Under the pieces are notes generated by a model. That model was not told where the DNA came from, ran no database searches, and was given only the letters and a program-made list of their open reading frames with translations. A DNA stretch of 64,000 bases from Henriciella sp045287255 (lineage in GTDB: Bacteria; Pseudomonadota; Alphaproteobacteria; Caulobacterales; Hyphomonadaceae), in contig NZ_CP137142.1 of assembly GCF_045287255.1 (NCBI RefSeq), positions 2,356,001 through 2,420,000 on the forward strand, in the 5' to 3' direction. Position 1 is the stretch's first letter. Each line of letters opens with the position of its first letter. A program made the position numbers and the translations under genes. Positions 26,612 to 35,118 of this stretch are shown in pieces.

Positions 26612-26983
26612 GTGTTACTCACCCTTCCCATGTTCATCTTGCGCCTTCTCGGCGGGCTATTCCTGGCCCTTGGGGCTATCGGCATCGTCCTGCCGGTTTG
26701 GCCAACGACGATCTTCTGGATCATGGCGGCGGTTTGCTTTGCACGCTCCAGTCCCAAAACGCGCGATTGGATCTACAGCCGTCCGGGAATCGGACAGGTC
26801 GTTCACGATTTTGTAGAATTTGGAAAAATTTCTCGCAAAAGCAAGATTGGCGCTTTGTTCGGAATTGCGCTCGCCGCTCTGATCAGCGGATACACCCTCA
26901 GAGCAACCACAGTCCCGCTTTATGCGACGCTGGCAACTCTCGCCATTGTCTCGACTTATGTCGCAACACGGCGCGAGCCTTAG
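26612..26983 (+). CDS. DUF454 (YbaN-like) membrane protein
   Basis: Protein of 123 residues with the YbaN/DUF454 pattern: LGAIGIVLPVWPTTIFWIMAAVCFARSSPKTRDW, then a mid-region GQVVHDFVEFGKISRKSK and two more hydrophobic helices. An inner-membrane protein of unknown function. GTG at 26612 has AGGAAAGG upstream; ATG 26630 is an alternative. Its TAG overlaps the stop of the convergent PilZ gene by 4 bases (TTAG). Confidence 0.87.
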   Translation: MLLTLPMFILRLLGGLFLALGAIGIVLPVWPTTIFWIMAAVCFARSSPKTRDWIYSRPGIGQVVHDFVEFGKISRKSKIGALFGIALAALISGYTLRATTVPLYATLATLAIVSTYVATRREP

Positions 26984-27330
26984 GCGGCAAATGGCTTTCT
27001 GAACTCTATTCCAATATCGGTTTTATCCTTGCGCCGAATGGTGCCGACCTTGCGGATTTTCTTCAAAGGCGCCGTGACCTGGACCAGGTCCCCCACACAA
27101 ATCCCATCCGCACTGACAAAACGCATACGCAGGCCCGTGCGCGAAATATCCATGATAATCCCGCGTCTTTTACTGCCATGAACCGTTTGCAGAACGGCTT
27201 CGACATACATTTGGCGGCGGGGGCTACGCTTCTGTAAGTGTCGCGTAAGCGCAGGTTTATAGTCAGGCTCAGGGGCCTGCCACTGCTTGGAGAGAGACTC
27301 CACACGCGACTTGAGGGGATCACGCCCCAT
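26980..27330 (-). CDS. PilZ domain protein
   Basis: Protein of 116 residues. The first 35 or so are charged. A PilZ domain follows, with an Arg-rich KRSPRR stretch, DISRTG matching the DxSxxG motif, and a beta-barrel ending KVGTIRRKDKTDIGIEF. Such domains bind cyclic di-GMP and tune motility, adhesion or polysaccharide. It has no output domain. Flagellar genes lie 20 kb away, so any link is speculative. Confidence 0.85.
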   Translation of the reverse strand: MGRDPLKSRVESLSKQWQAPEPDYKPALTRHLQKRSPRRQMYVEAVLQTVHGSKRRGIIMDISRTGLRMRFVSADGICVGDLVQVTAPLKKIRKVGTIRRKDKTDIGIEFRKPFAA

Positions 27331-27374
27331 TTGCTTAAACTCCGCTCAGACCTGCCTTTCAGACAGAATTCAGC

Positions 27375-27773
27375 TTAATTAGTATATGATTCGAGATAGT
27401 ATTTGGTGCCATCAAGGTAAACAGAACGATAAAAGCAGCTTTTTCGGCCAGTATGGCAGGCTGTGCCTGTTTGGCGTACCTTGAGCAATACTGCGTCCTG
27501 ATCACAATCTATGAGAATATCGACGACATCTTGAGTATTTCCAGATGTTTCGCCTTTCACCCACAATTCTGTGCGCGATCGGCTCCAATACGTTGCCTTT
27601 CGCGATACCAGCGTTGCTTTTAAAGCCGCCTCATTCATCCAAGCCAGCATCAGGACTTCGCCCGTGTCTGCGTCCTGCGCAATCGCCGCGATTAAACCAT
27701 CCGCATTGAATTTCGGGCGCAGCTCAAGCGTTTCATCCTGCTCGGCTTTTGGAAGGGGGGCTTTAAATGACAT
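27375..27773 (-). CDS. hisI: Phosphoribosyl-AMP cyclohydrolase
   Basis: Protein of 132 residues catalysing the third step of histidine synthesis, opening the adenine ring of phosphoribosyl-AMP. Hallmarks are FNADGLIAAIAQD, EVLMLAWMNEAAL, ATYWSRSRTELWVKGETSGN, the metal-binding DCDQDA and the zinc cysteines in ACHTGRKSCFYR. Single-domain form without HisE. Its start overlaps the end of the CoA-transferase gene by 11 bases, so the two are co-transcribed although unrelated in pathway. Other his genes are not in the window. Confidence 0.95.
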   Translation of the reverse strand: MSFKAPLPKAEQDETLELRPKFNADGLIAAIAQDADTGEVLMLAWMNEAALKATLVSRKATYWSRSRTELWVKGETSGNTQDVVDILIDCDQDAVLLKVRQTGTACHTGRKSCFYRSVYLDGTKYYLESYTN

Positions 27774-28965
27774 TCGCTTGCCTTAACCGTTCGCGCTCAT
27801 CAGGTCCAACCCCGAGCTTGTCGAGCAGTTCATCTGTGTGTTCTCCCAGCGCGGGACCGGCTGTATCGACCTGCGCTGGTGTCATGGACAGCTTCGGGAC
27901 CGGGGCCTGCATTGGCACATCCACACCCATCAAGGGCGAAGCGACTTTCAGAATTGCACGGCGAGCATTGATATGGGCATCGACCAGCATCTCCTTGGCC
28001 GTATTCACCGGGCCACAGGGTACAGCGTTTGCTTCACACGATCGCAAGACATCTTCCATGGTGCGATAGCTGGTCCAGGCCCCAATCATTTCATCCAGCT
28101 CGGCCTGATTCTCACCACGGGCATCATGGGTGGCAAACCGTGGATCATTCGCCCAATCCTTACCCATCATCTTCGCCAGCCGCACAAACAGCGTGTCCTG
28201 ATTGGCCCCGATAATCACCATGCCATCGGCACAAGGATACACCCCGGACGGCGCAACCTTAGGCAAAATCCCACCACTGCGCTCTCGTGTATGCCCGCCT
28301 AATGCATATTCCGGGATCAGGCTTTCCATAAACGCCATAACGCTTTCATAGATGGCGGCATCCACCACCTGTCCACGCCCGGACTTCTCCCTATGAAACA
28401 GCGCCATCATCGCGCCGAGCGCAGCAAAGGTCCCTGTCATCGTATCGCCAAGGCTCACACCCGCACGCGCCGGTGGCCGATCAGCTTCCCCGATCAGATG
28501 GCGCAATCCCGCCTTGGCCTCACCAACGCTGGCATAGCCCGGCTTATGGCTCTCCGGGCCCGTTTGCCCATAACCCGATACGCGCACAATCACGAGGCGC
28601 GGATTGATCGCCATCAGGACGTCTGGCCCAAGCCCCCACTTTTCCAGTGTGCCAGGTCGAAAATTCTCGACCAGAACATCTGCCGTATCGACCAATCGCT
28701 TCAGAATCGCCTGCCCGGCTTCCACGCGCAGGTTCAGCGTCAGCGACTTCTTGTTGCGTGCAATCACGGGCCAGAGCAGGCCGTGCCCTTCATACTTCAC
28801 CGCGCCCCAGTCACGGGCCGGATCTGGGCGATCAGGTGCCTCAACCTTGACAACTTCCGCGCCAAAATCCCCCAGCAACTGGCCACAGAATGGGCCAGCA
28901 ATGAGTTGTCCAAGTTCAATGACCCGAAGGCCAGATAAAGGTGGCTGCGTAATCGGCTCTGTCAT
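27763..28965 (-). CDS. CaiB/BaiF (class III) CoA-transferase
   Basis: Protein of 400 residues. It has the family N-terminus LSGLRVIELGQLIAGPFCGQLLGDFGAEVVKVE, NKKSLTLNL, VENFRPGTLEKWGLG and the catalytic Asp in SLGDTMTG. Such enzymes move CoA between carboxylic acids. It is divergent from an HMG-CoA lyase gene with 29 bases between starts, a hint that it activates a 3-hydroxy-3-methylglutarate-like or other dicarboxylic acid for cleavage. The substrate is inferred from context only. Confidence 0.88.
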   Translation of the reverse strand: MTEPITQPPLSGLRVIELGQLIAGPFCGQLLGDFGAEVVKVEAPDRPDPARDWGAVKYEGHGLLWPVIARNKKSLTLNLRVEAGQAILKRLVDTADVLVENFRPGTLEKWGLGPDVLMAINPRLVIVRVSGYGQTGPESHKPGYASVGEAKAGLRHLIGEADRPPARAGVSLGDTMTGTFAALGAMMALFHREKSGRGQVVDAAIYESVMAFMESLIPEYALGGHTRERSGGILPKVAPSGVYPCADGMVIIGANQDTLFVRLAKMMGKDWANDPRFATHDARGENQAELDEMIGAWTSYRTMEDVLRSCEANAVPCGPVNTAKEMLVDAHINARRAILKVASPLMGVDVPMQAPVPKLSMTPAQVDTAGPALGEHTDELLDKLGVGPDERERLRQANVI

Positions 28966-28994
28966 TCCTCACCAATGCCCCCTAAATAGCCTCC

Positions 28995-29894
28995 ATGACA
29001 AGACGTATTGATATCGTAGAAGTCGGCCCGCGCGACGGCCTGCAAAATGATCCGGGTGACCTCAGCACGGAACAGAAGCTGGAATTCATATCCCGGCTTG
29101 AGGCCGCTGGCGTGAAGCGTATGGAATCCGGCTCTTTCGTCTCACCCAAGGCCGTTCCAAAAATGGCCGACAGCGGGGATGTTTTCCGCGGCCTCGATCG
29201 CAGCAAAGCCACCCGTCACATCGCGCTTGCTTTGAACGAAAAAGGGGTGCGCCGCGCGATCGATGCGCAAGCCGATGAGATCAATTTCGTCCTCGTTGCT
29301 GGCGAAGGCTTTGGTGAGAAGAACCAGCGCATGAGCCCTCAGCAAAGCGCCGATATGCTCGCCCAGTGCGCACCACTGGTTCATGAAGCGAATATTCCCC
29401 TTTCAGCGACCATCTCTGTCGCCTTTGGTGACCCTTATACAGGTGAAGTTGACCCGAAAGTTGTCGGCAACCTTGCGGCCCAAGCTCAACGCGCGGGCGT
29501 CGCTGAGGTGGGCCTTGGTGACACGATTGGCGTTGCCACACCCTGGGATGTCCGGCGCGTGATTGATGAGGTCCGTATGCAGGCCCCGGATGTCTATCTG
29601 CGCCTGCACTTCCATGACACACGCGGCGCTGGCCTTGCCAATGTCGCTGCCGCTGTGGAAGCGGGGATAGACGTTATCGATGCAAGTTGCGGCGGTATTG
29701 GCGGTTGCCCGTTTGCGCCAGCCGCCACAGGCAATGTCGCCACCGAAGACGTTGTGTACATGCTTGAGCGCGCCGGGTTTGAAACGGGCCTTGACCTGGA
29801 CAAACTGATTGAGACCGCCAAATGGCTCGAAACTGCGCTAGGCCATCCGGTCAGTTCATCCTTGAGCAAGGCAGGCGGTTTCCCTTCATCCTAG
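28995..29894 (+). CDS. Hydroxymethylglutaryl-CoA lyase
   Basis: Protein of 299 residues, a TIM-barrel lyase splitting HMG-CoA into acetyl-CoA and acetoacetate, the last step of leucine breakdown. Conserved EVGPRDGLQN carries the Arg and Asp of the active site, LHFHDTRG holds metal ligands, and IGGCPFAPAATGNVATEDVVYML is the signature with the catalytic Cys. Related lyases act on citramalyl-CoA-like substrates, so the exact substrate is open. It overlaps the convergent nnrD by 9 bases. Confidence 0.92.
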   Translation: MTRRIDIVEVGPRDGLQNDPGDLSTEQKLEFISRLEAAGVKRMESGSFVSPKAVPKMADSGDVFRGLDRSKATRHIALALNEKGVRRAIDAQADEINFVLVAGEGFGEKNQRMSPQQSADMLAQCAPLVHEANIPLSATISVAFGDPYTGEVDPKVVGNLAAQAQRAGVAEVGLGDTIGVATPWDVRRVIDEVRMQAPDVYLRLHFHDTRGAGLANVAAAVEAGIDVIDASCGGIGGCPFAPAATGNVATEDVVYMLERAGFETGLDLDKLIETAKWLETALGHPVSSSLSKAGGFPSS

Positions 29895-30659
29895 CAGGCT
29901 GGCCAGAACTCCGGGCAACACAGCCTCTAAATCACTCGCAATCAGACCAGGGCCAAACCGCCGGGCTGCTTCGCCATGCATCCATGTTGCACAACAAGCC
30001 GCATCAAACGGCTCCATGCCTTGCACAACCAATCCTGTAATCATTCCAGCCAGAACATCTCCCGTCCCAGCTTTGGCGAGATAGGGAGACGAATGAGTAT
30101 TCAGGACCCCACGCCCATCGGGCGCAGCAATCACCGTCTCTGGCCCTTTCAGAACCACAATAGCCTCAGAGGCCATCGCCGCCTCAAGGGCACGCTCTGT
30201 CCGTGTCCCGAGCAGGTCAGGAAACGCCTTGCTAAACTCACCATCATGCGGGGTCAGGATCGCCTCACGCGACATCGGACGCTGGCCGACCCACCATTTG
30301 ATCGCTTCAGCGTCCAACACCCAGATCGCCTCGCTGTCATCGGTCAAAAGCTGCTGCTTGTGCCAGAGCGTAAACCCGCCCGGTCCAGCGAGAATCGCCC
30401 GCAAACTCTTTAGCGATGCCCCATCCCCGTCCTGCACCATCATATCGGCGGGCAGGACAGCTCTGAACAGATCACCTTTGTGCTCAGACCGAACCGTGAC
30501 CAGACCGGCCCCGATCCGGTTACTGGCCCCGGCGGCCAAGCGTGTGGCCCCGGTCAGTTCATCGGAAGCCAGCACCAGAGCATGTCCCCGCTGATACTTA
30601 TGTCCATCAGGCGTCGGTCTCGGCAGCTTATCGACCCATAGGCCTGGTTCATTCTTCAT
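29886..30659 (-). CDS. nnrD: ADP-dependent NAD(P)H-hydrate dehydratase
   Basis: Protein of 257 residues that repairs hydrated NAD(P)H. It matches the YjeF C-terminal, ribokinase-like domain: GHALVLASDELTGATRLAA, ILTPHDGEFSKAFP, and KAGTGDVLAGMITGL containing the catalytic Asp. The N-terminal epimerase domain (NnrE) found in many fused YjeF proteins is missing, so the epimerase must be encoded elsewhere or lost. ATG 30659 is preferred over GTG 30662, with GGAG upstream. Confidence 0.9.
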   Translation of the reverse strand: MKNEPGLWVDKLPRPTPDGHKYQRGHALVLASDELTGATRLAAGASNRIGAGLVTVRSEHKGDLFRAVLPADMMVQDGDGASLKSLRAILAGPGGFTLWHKQQLLTDDSEAIWVLDAEAIKWWVGQRPMSREAILTPHDGEFSKAFPDLLGTRTERALEAAMASEAIVVLKGPETVIAAPDGRGVLNTHSSPYLAKAGTGDVLAGMITGLVVQGMEPFDAACCATWMHGEAARRFGPGLIASDLEAVLPGVLASLLG

Positions 30660-30689
30660 CACGATGCTCCATCCCCTTATATAAGAATA

Positions 30690-30711
30690 GCCCGCACCAT
30701 TCGGTACGGGC
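30690..30711 (-). terminator. Terminator after DUF885 gene
   Basis: On the minus strand GCCCGTACC / GGTGCGGGC form a 9-bp stem (one G-U pair) with a 4-base loop. The downstream sequence TATTCTTATA is only moderately T-rich. Confidence 0.6.
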
Positions 30712-30743
30712 CACTCTTTTTTGGTAGAACCATCGACGCAAGC

Positions 30744-32630
30744 TTAGCCTGCTTTGACACTTGCAATCCACTGATCGACGCGGCGTTCAAGGATGGCCAG
30801 CGGCATCGCCCCACCAGCCAGAACGGTGTCATGGAAGCCGCGTATGTCGAAATCATCGCCAAGTTCGGCTTCAGCTTTCTTCCGCAGGTCCTGAATCTTG
30901 ATCATGCCAATCTTATAGCTGGTCGCTTGCCCCGGCAGCACTAGGTAGCGCCGCACTTCAGATCGCGCCTGCGCTTCAGTGATCGCGGAGTTGGCCATGA
31001 AGTACTCAACCGCCTGATCTTCAGTCCAACCTTTCGCATGCAAGCCAGTATCGACCACAAGACGGATAGCGCGCCAGATTTCAGACCCAGCCCGACCAAA
31101 GCGTGAGAGTGGGTCCTGATACGTCCCCGGAATCTCAATCGCCAGCCATTCGGTATACAGCGCCCATCCCTCGACATAGGCGGTGAAGCCCGCTTGGGTC
31201 CGGAAAGTTGGCAGACCTTCCAGCTCTTGTGCGATGGAAATCTGCATATGGTGACCAGGGTTGCCCTCATGATAGGCGATCACTTCCAACTCTCGCTTTG
31301 GCATCGCTGTCATATCGGACAGGTGGGCATAATACGTCCCGGGCCGGGAGCCATCAGGCGTGCCTGGGAAGTAATGCTGGGCGGCACCATCCTGCTCACG
31401 GAAGGGCTCAACCCGTTTCACGACCAGACTGGCTTTTGGCATAATCCCGAAATAGTTGGGCAGCTGCTCAGTGATATTATCGATCGCTGCTGTTGCATCA
31501 TCGATATAGGCTTGGCGCCCTTCATCCGTATTCGGGTAATAGAGCCGCTCATCATCCTTGGTGTCACGCAGGAAGACAAAGAAGTCCTGCAATGTCCCTT
31601 CAAAACCGAAATCGGCCTGAATCGTTTCCATTTCAGCCCGCAGGCGCGCGACTTCAGCCAGACCGATCTCGTGAATTTCGTCAGCCGTCAGGTCTGTCGT
31701 GGTTTGATTGGCGAGGCGCTCATTATAATATGCCACACCATCCGGCAGAGCTGTGACTCCCTGCGCAACATCCGGCGCATTCACGCGGTCTTCTTCCTGC
31801 CAGGCGATCAGACGCTCATAAGCTGGCTTCAGCTCATTTACGAGCGCAGCTTCAATCGCCGTACGCAACTCATCAGCCTTCGCTTCATCGATCTTCTCAC
31901 CGTCAAGCAGGGTCTGGATTTTGCTTTTCGCATCCGCCCACAAGTCGCTGTCTACACCGCTATCATCGAACGGCGCGCCAGAAATGATCTTGCCGCTTTC
32001 CTCAATCACGCTGTCAAAGGCGAAGTAAGGTGGGCGCACGCCCTCGGCAGCGACCATCTTTGACAGCTCGACCAGCTGATCAAGGGCTCGTGCACTCTCG
32101 CTGATGCGCGAGAGATAATTATCCATATCCTCGCCATCCTCAACGCGATGGAAGGCGATCAGAAGCTGTGGAAAGAAGCCGTGAATGGCCTGCATCTGGT
32201 CAAACACATATGTGTTCATACGGAACTTGTCGGCCGCTTCTGCCTGCTCGGCCTGATAGACCCAGATATCATAGGAGGTCTGGGCTTCAGGGGTCAGCTT
32301 GTCATAATCGAACTCAGCCCGCAGCTCACCCAAGGATGCACGCTGGCGCTCAAGCGCCGCATCCAGAGCCGCTACAGAAAAATCATCAATCTTGTCCTGC
32401 TGCTCATCACGGCCCAGGAACGTCAGTTGGATGGGGCTGAACTGTGCCTCTTCCTCAAACTTGGCTTCGAACCATTCATTCAGGCGCGCCGTTTCAGCGG
32501 CAATCTCTTCAGCCGTTGGCGCCGGCTTTGGCGCTTCTGTTGTCGTATCTGTGGTGGATGGAGGCGGGGTCGACTGTCCACAAGCAGCAAGAGCCAAAGC
32601 AGCAGCGAGTGCGAGAAGCGGGGTACGCAT
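30744..32630 (-). CDS. DUF885 family putative metallopeptidase lipoprotein
   Basis: Protein of 628 residues. A lipoprotein signal (MRTPLLALAAALALAAC, lipobox LAAC) is followed by a Pro/Thr-rich spacer and the DUF885 domain. HEGNPGHHMQ is the conserved zinc-like motif, with an EGWALYTEWLA segment downstream that may give the third ligand. Related proteins are described as peptidases, mostly by prediction. ATG 32630 is chosen because AAGGAAA lies upstream and it starts the signal peptide; the frame runs 21 codons further up. It acts at the periplasmic face of a membrane. Confidence 0.88.
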   Translation of the reverse strand: MRTPLLALAAALALAACGQSTPPPSTTDTTTEAPKPAPTAEEIAAETARLNEWFEAKFEEEAQFSPIQLTFLGRDEQQDKIDDFSVAALDAALERQRASLGELRAEFDYDKLTPEAQTSYDIWVYQAEQAEAADKFRMNTYVFDQMQAIHGFFPQLLIAFHRVEDGEDMDNYLSRISESARALDQLVELSKMVAAEGVRPPYFAFDSVIEESGKIISGAPFDDSGVDSDLWADAKSKIQTLLDGEKIDEAKADELRTAIEAALVNELKPAYERLIAWQEEDRVNAPDVAQGVTALPDGVAYYNERLANQTTTDLTADEIHEIGLAEVARLRAEMETIQADFGFEGTLQDFFVFLRDTKDDERLYYPNTDEGRQAYIDDATAAIDNITEQLPNYFGIMPKASLVVKRVEPFREQDGAAQHYFPGTPDGSRPGTYYAHLSDMTAMPKRELEVIAYHEGNPGHHMQISIAQELEGLPTFRTQAGFTAYVEGWALYTEWLAIEIPGTYQDPLSRFGRAGSEIWRAIRLVVDTGLHAKGWTEDQAVEYFMANSAITEAQARSEVRRYLVLPGQATSYKIGMIKIQDLRKKAEAELGDDFDIRGFHDTVLAGGAMPLAILERRVDQWIASVKAG

Positions 32631-32735
32631 GACGTTTCCTTCAGTGCAATTTATCGTTAATCGGCAAAGAGCAGGTTTTTCGCAAAGTCGCAAGTCGATA
32701 AGATTACCTAGCCGCTATAAGTATATATACGCACT

Positions 32736-32750
32736 TGACAATCATTCTCA
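32736..32750. promoter_or_regulatory. Fur box upstream of bfd
   Basis: TGACAATCATTCTCA is a 7-1-7 inverted repeat matching TGATAATNATTATCA at all but two specified bases. It sits just downstream of a TATA-rich -10-like stretch (32715-32729) and about 20 bases before bfd. TGCAAATGGTTCGCA (32756-32770) is a weaker second site overlapping the possible starts. Confidence 0.7.
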
Positions 32751-32769
32751 TGTCTTGCAAATGGTTCGC

Positions 32770-32970
32770 ATGATCATTTGTATCTGCCGCCGTATTAATG
32801 ACCAAGGTGTCCGCGACGCCATTGATGCCGGTGCGCGCAGTCCAGAGGCTGTACAGGCCCATCATGGCTGCGAGTTTAACTGCGGCAAATGCCGTTGCGC
32901 CATGGGTGAAATGATCTCTGAAACCGTCGATTCGATGGCGTCAGAACACCAGCTCATAGCCGCAGAATAG
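32770..32970 (+). CDS. bfd: Bacterioferritin-associated ferredoxin
   Basis: Small [2Fe-2S] protein of 66 residues that releases iron from bacterioferritin. Cys4 and Cys6 in IICICRR and the pair in NCGKC supply the four cluster ligands, the C-x-C and C-x2-C spacing of the family. ATG 32770 gives the usual family N-terminus, but ATG 32761 is possible and neither has a good ribosome site. The Fur box makes it iron-repressed. No bacterioferritin gene lies next to it. Confidence 0.9.
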   Translation: MIICICRRINDQGVRDAIDAGARSPEAVQAHHGCEFNCGKCRCAMGEMISETVDSMASEHQLIAAE

Positions 32971-32991
32971 CTTCGCGATTCGCGTTTCCTC

Positions 32992-34026
32992 CTACGCCCC
33001 ATCCTCTTCATACCCAACGAGCCGCAAAGGCCGGGCCTTGCGGCCTTCCAGTTCGGCCCAACGCACCAGCGCATCCTCGCGACCATAGGTGATCCATAAC
33101 TCTTCCGGATTCACATCGCGCACGGTCTGAGTCAGCTCATCCCAATCGGCATGGTCAGACAGGATCAGCGGCAACTCGACCCCGCCCTGCTTGGCCCGTT
33201 GACGCACGCTCATCCAACCACTGGCAAAAGCCAGAACCGGATCAGGAAACCGCTGCCCCCATTTATCGACAAAGGCCGAAGGTGGCCCGATGACAATCTG
33301 CCCGCGGAACATCTCCTGTGGTCCGCGTTTCCCCTCTGGCATTGTCGCGCTCTCCAGCGGCCCAAGATCAACGCCAAGATCCTGATAAATCGCATTCAGC
33401 TTCTCGACCGCGCCATGGGTATAGATTGGGCGATCCCATCCCGCCTCACGCAGCAATTTGATGACCCGTTGCGCTTTGCCCAAGGAATAGGCCCCAACCA
33501 GATGCGTGCGCTCTGGAAATAGGCGTACACTGTCGAGCAGCTTGGCAATCTCTGCGCGGTCATCCGGATGGCGAAATACGGGCAGACCAAAGGTCGCCTC
33601 ACTGATGAAGACATGCGCATCTGAAACCACTTCAAACGGCTGGCAGGTCGGGTCAGAGCGACGCTTATAATCGCCTGTATTGACGATGCGCAGCCCCTTC
33701 CAATCGACGATGACCTGCGCAGAGCCAAGGATATGACCCGCTGGCACCAGCGTGATCCGCACCCCATTGATCTCAATCGTCTGCCCAAATGGCAAAGGCT
33801 GGCGCGTGGCGGTAAAACCCTCGCCATAACGTGCCGCCATGATGGCCAGCGTATCCGGTGTTGCCAGAACTGCGCCATGACCAGCCCGGGCATGATCGGC
33901 ATGGCCATGTGTGACGACAGCCCTATCCACCGATCCACGCACCGGATCAATGTAGAAATCCCCCGGCGGACAATAAAGCCCTTTAGGTGTGGGGTGCAGT
34001 AGAAGGTCAGGCCGGATCATTGCCAT
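32992..34026 (-). CDS. Ligase-associated DNA exonuclease (metallo-beta-lactamase fold)
   Basis: Protein of about 344 residues. It begins LLHPTPKGLYCPPGDFYIDP and carries the zinc motif THGHADHA, PAGHILGSAQV, NTGDYK, and YSLGKAQR/SDHADWDEL of the beta-CASP-like branch. It matches the family usually encoded with an ATP-dependent DNA ligase and a large Lhr-type helicase for end-processing and repair. Neither partner is present here: neighbours are bfd and an ELM1-type gene. Start is uncertain (ATG 34026 or 34020). Confidence 0.87.
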   Translation of the reverse strand: MAMIRPDLLLHPTPKGLYCPPGDFYIDPVRGSVDRAVVTHGHADHARAGHGAVLATPDTLAIMAARYGEGFTATRQPLPFGQTIEINGVRITLVPAGHILGSAQVIVDWKGLRIVNTGDYKRRSDPTCQPFEVVSDAHVFISEATFGLPVFRHPDDRAEIAKLLDSVRLFPERTHLVGAYSLGKAQRVIKLLREAGWDRPIYTHGAVEKLNAIYQDLGVDLGPLESATMPEGKRGPQEMFRGQIVIGPPSAFVDKWGQRFPDPVLAFASGWMSVRQRAKQGGVELPLILSDHADWDELTQTVRDVNPEELWITYGREDALVRWAELEGRKARPLRLVGYEEDGA

Positions 34027-34098
34027 AGAGATAGCCAACCTGCCAAAGACATAAAGCGGCCACTGTCAGGCAGCGAGAAACTCTGGCACAAGGGCCAG

Positions 34099-35118
34099 AT
34101 GATAAGCGAAGGTCCCTCTATCTGGTCTGTCAGTGACGGTCGCGCCGGCAACGCGGCGCAGGTTCGCGCAATTGTCGCAGCGCTGCACGCACCTGACCGC
34201 TGGGGGAATCTGGCTCATATCAATGGCAACGCTCACCATGCTGAGCCCATCACCCTTACGCCTCGCGCGCCATGGACATGGCTCCCCGGCACCAGCTGGC
34301 CCTTCGCTAAAGCGGCCCTGCCAGAAGACCAGAAAGCCCTACTCACCCCACCCTGGCCAAACCTGTGGATCGCCGCCGGACGGCGCAGCGCACCCTATAC
34401 GCGCTATGTGAAGCAACAGAGCCAAGGCAAAACCCTGACCATCCAGATACTCGACCCGAAATCTGACCTGTCAACTTTTGATCTGATCATCACGCCGGAA
34501 CATGATAGCTTGAGCGGGCCTAATGTGATCACAACCATTGGCTCCCCCTCACACTTTTCAGCCACCGCGATCGCTCAGGCCCGAGCAGACTTTAGCCAAC
34601 TTGCCGGACAAAGCTCCAAAAACGTCATCATCATACTCGGCGGGGATTCCAAAACCCACCGCTTTACAGACAGTGCGGCTGACAGATTGATCGCACAACT
34701 CCGCGCGCTGGCGGCGCAAGGCTGGTATTTGCGGATCACAACATCCCGGCGTACGCCTGAAAGTGTTGCGCAAAAAATGCGGGCACTCGCTGGCGAGCTT
34801 GGCGGCGACTTCTGGGCCACCCCGAAAGATGGCCCCAACCCCTATCTTGGCTGGTTGCTGCACGCACAGGCCGCCATCGTCACCGAAGATAGCGCCAATA
34901 TGCTTTGTGATGCGGCCTGGCATGGCTTGCCCGTGCATATGGCAAAGCTTGAAGGCCGCGCGCCGAAATTTGATCGCCTGCACCAAAGCCTGATCGATAG
35001 GGGATGTGCACGCTGGTTCGAGGGCGAGCTTGAGAGCTGGTCATACGAACCCTTGCGCGAGGCTGATCGCGTGGCTGATATCATTGTTGAGAAACTACTT
35101 GAGCGGTTTCCCGCCTAA
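34099..35118 (+). CDS. ELM1 / DUF1022 family protein
   Basis: Protein of 339 residues of the mitochondrial-fission-ELM1 family, which is widespread in alphaproteobacteria. Visible signatures are WSVSDGRAGNAAQV at the N-terminus, ILGGDSKTHRF, SRRTPESV and TEDSANMLCDAAWHGLPVH near the end, a glycosyltransferase-B-like layout. In bacteria the role is unknown; an envelope or lipid-sugar role is possible. It overlaps convergent lpxC by 4 bases (CTAA). Confidence 0.85.
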   Translation: MISEGPSIWSVSDGRAGNAAQVRAIVAALHAPDRWGNLAHINGNAHHAEPITLTPRAPWTWLPGTSWPFAKAALPEDQKALLTPPWPNLWIAAGRRSAPYTRYVKQQSQGKTLTIQILDPKSDLSTFDLIITPEHDSLSGPNVITTIGSPSHFSATAIAQARADFSQLAGQSSKNVIIILGGDSKTHRFTDSAADRLIAQLRALAAQGWYLRITTSRRTPESVAQKMRALAGELGGDFWATPKDGPNPYLGWLLHAQAAIVTEDSANMLCDAAWHGLPVHMAKLEGRAPKFDRLHQSLIDRGCARWFEGELESWSYEPLREADRVADIIVEKLLERFPA

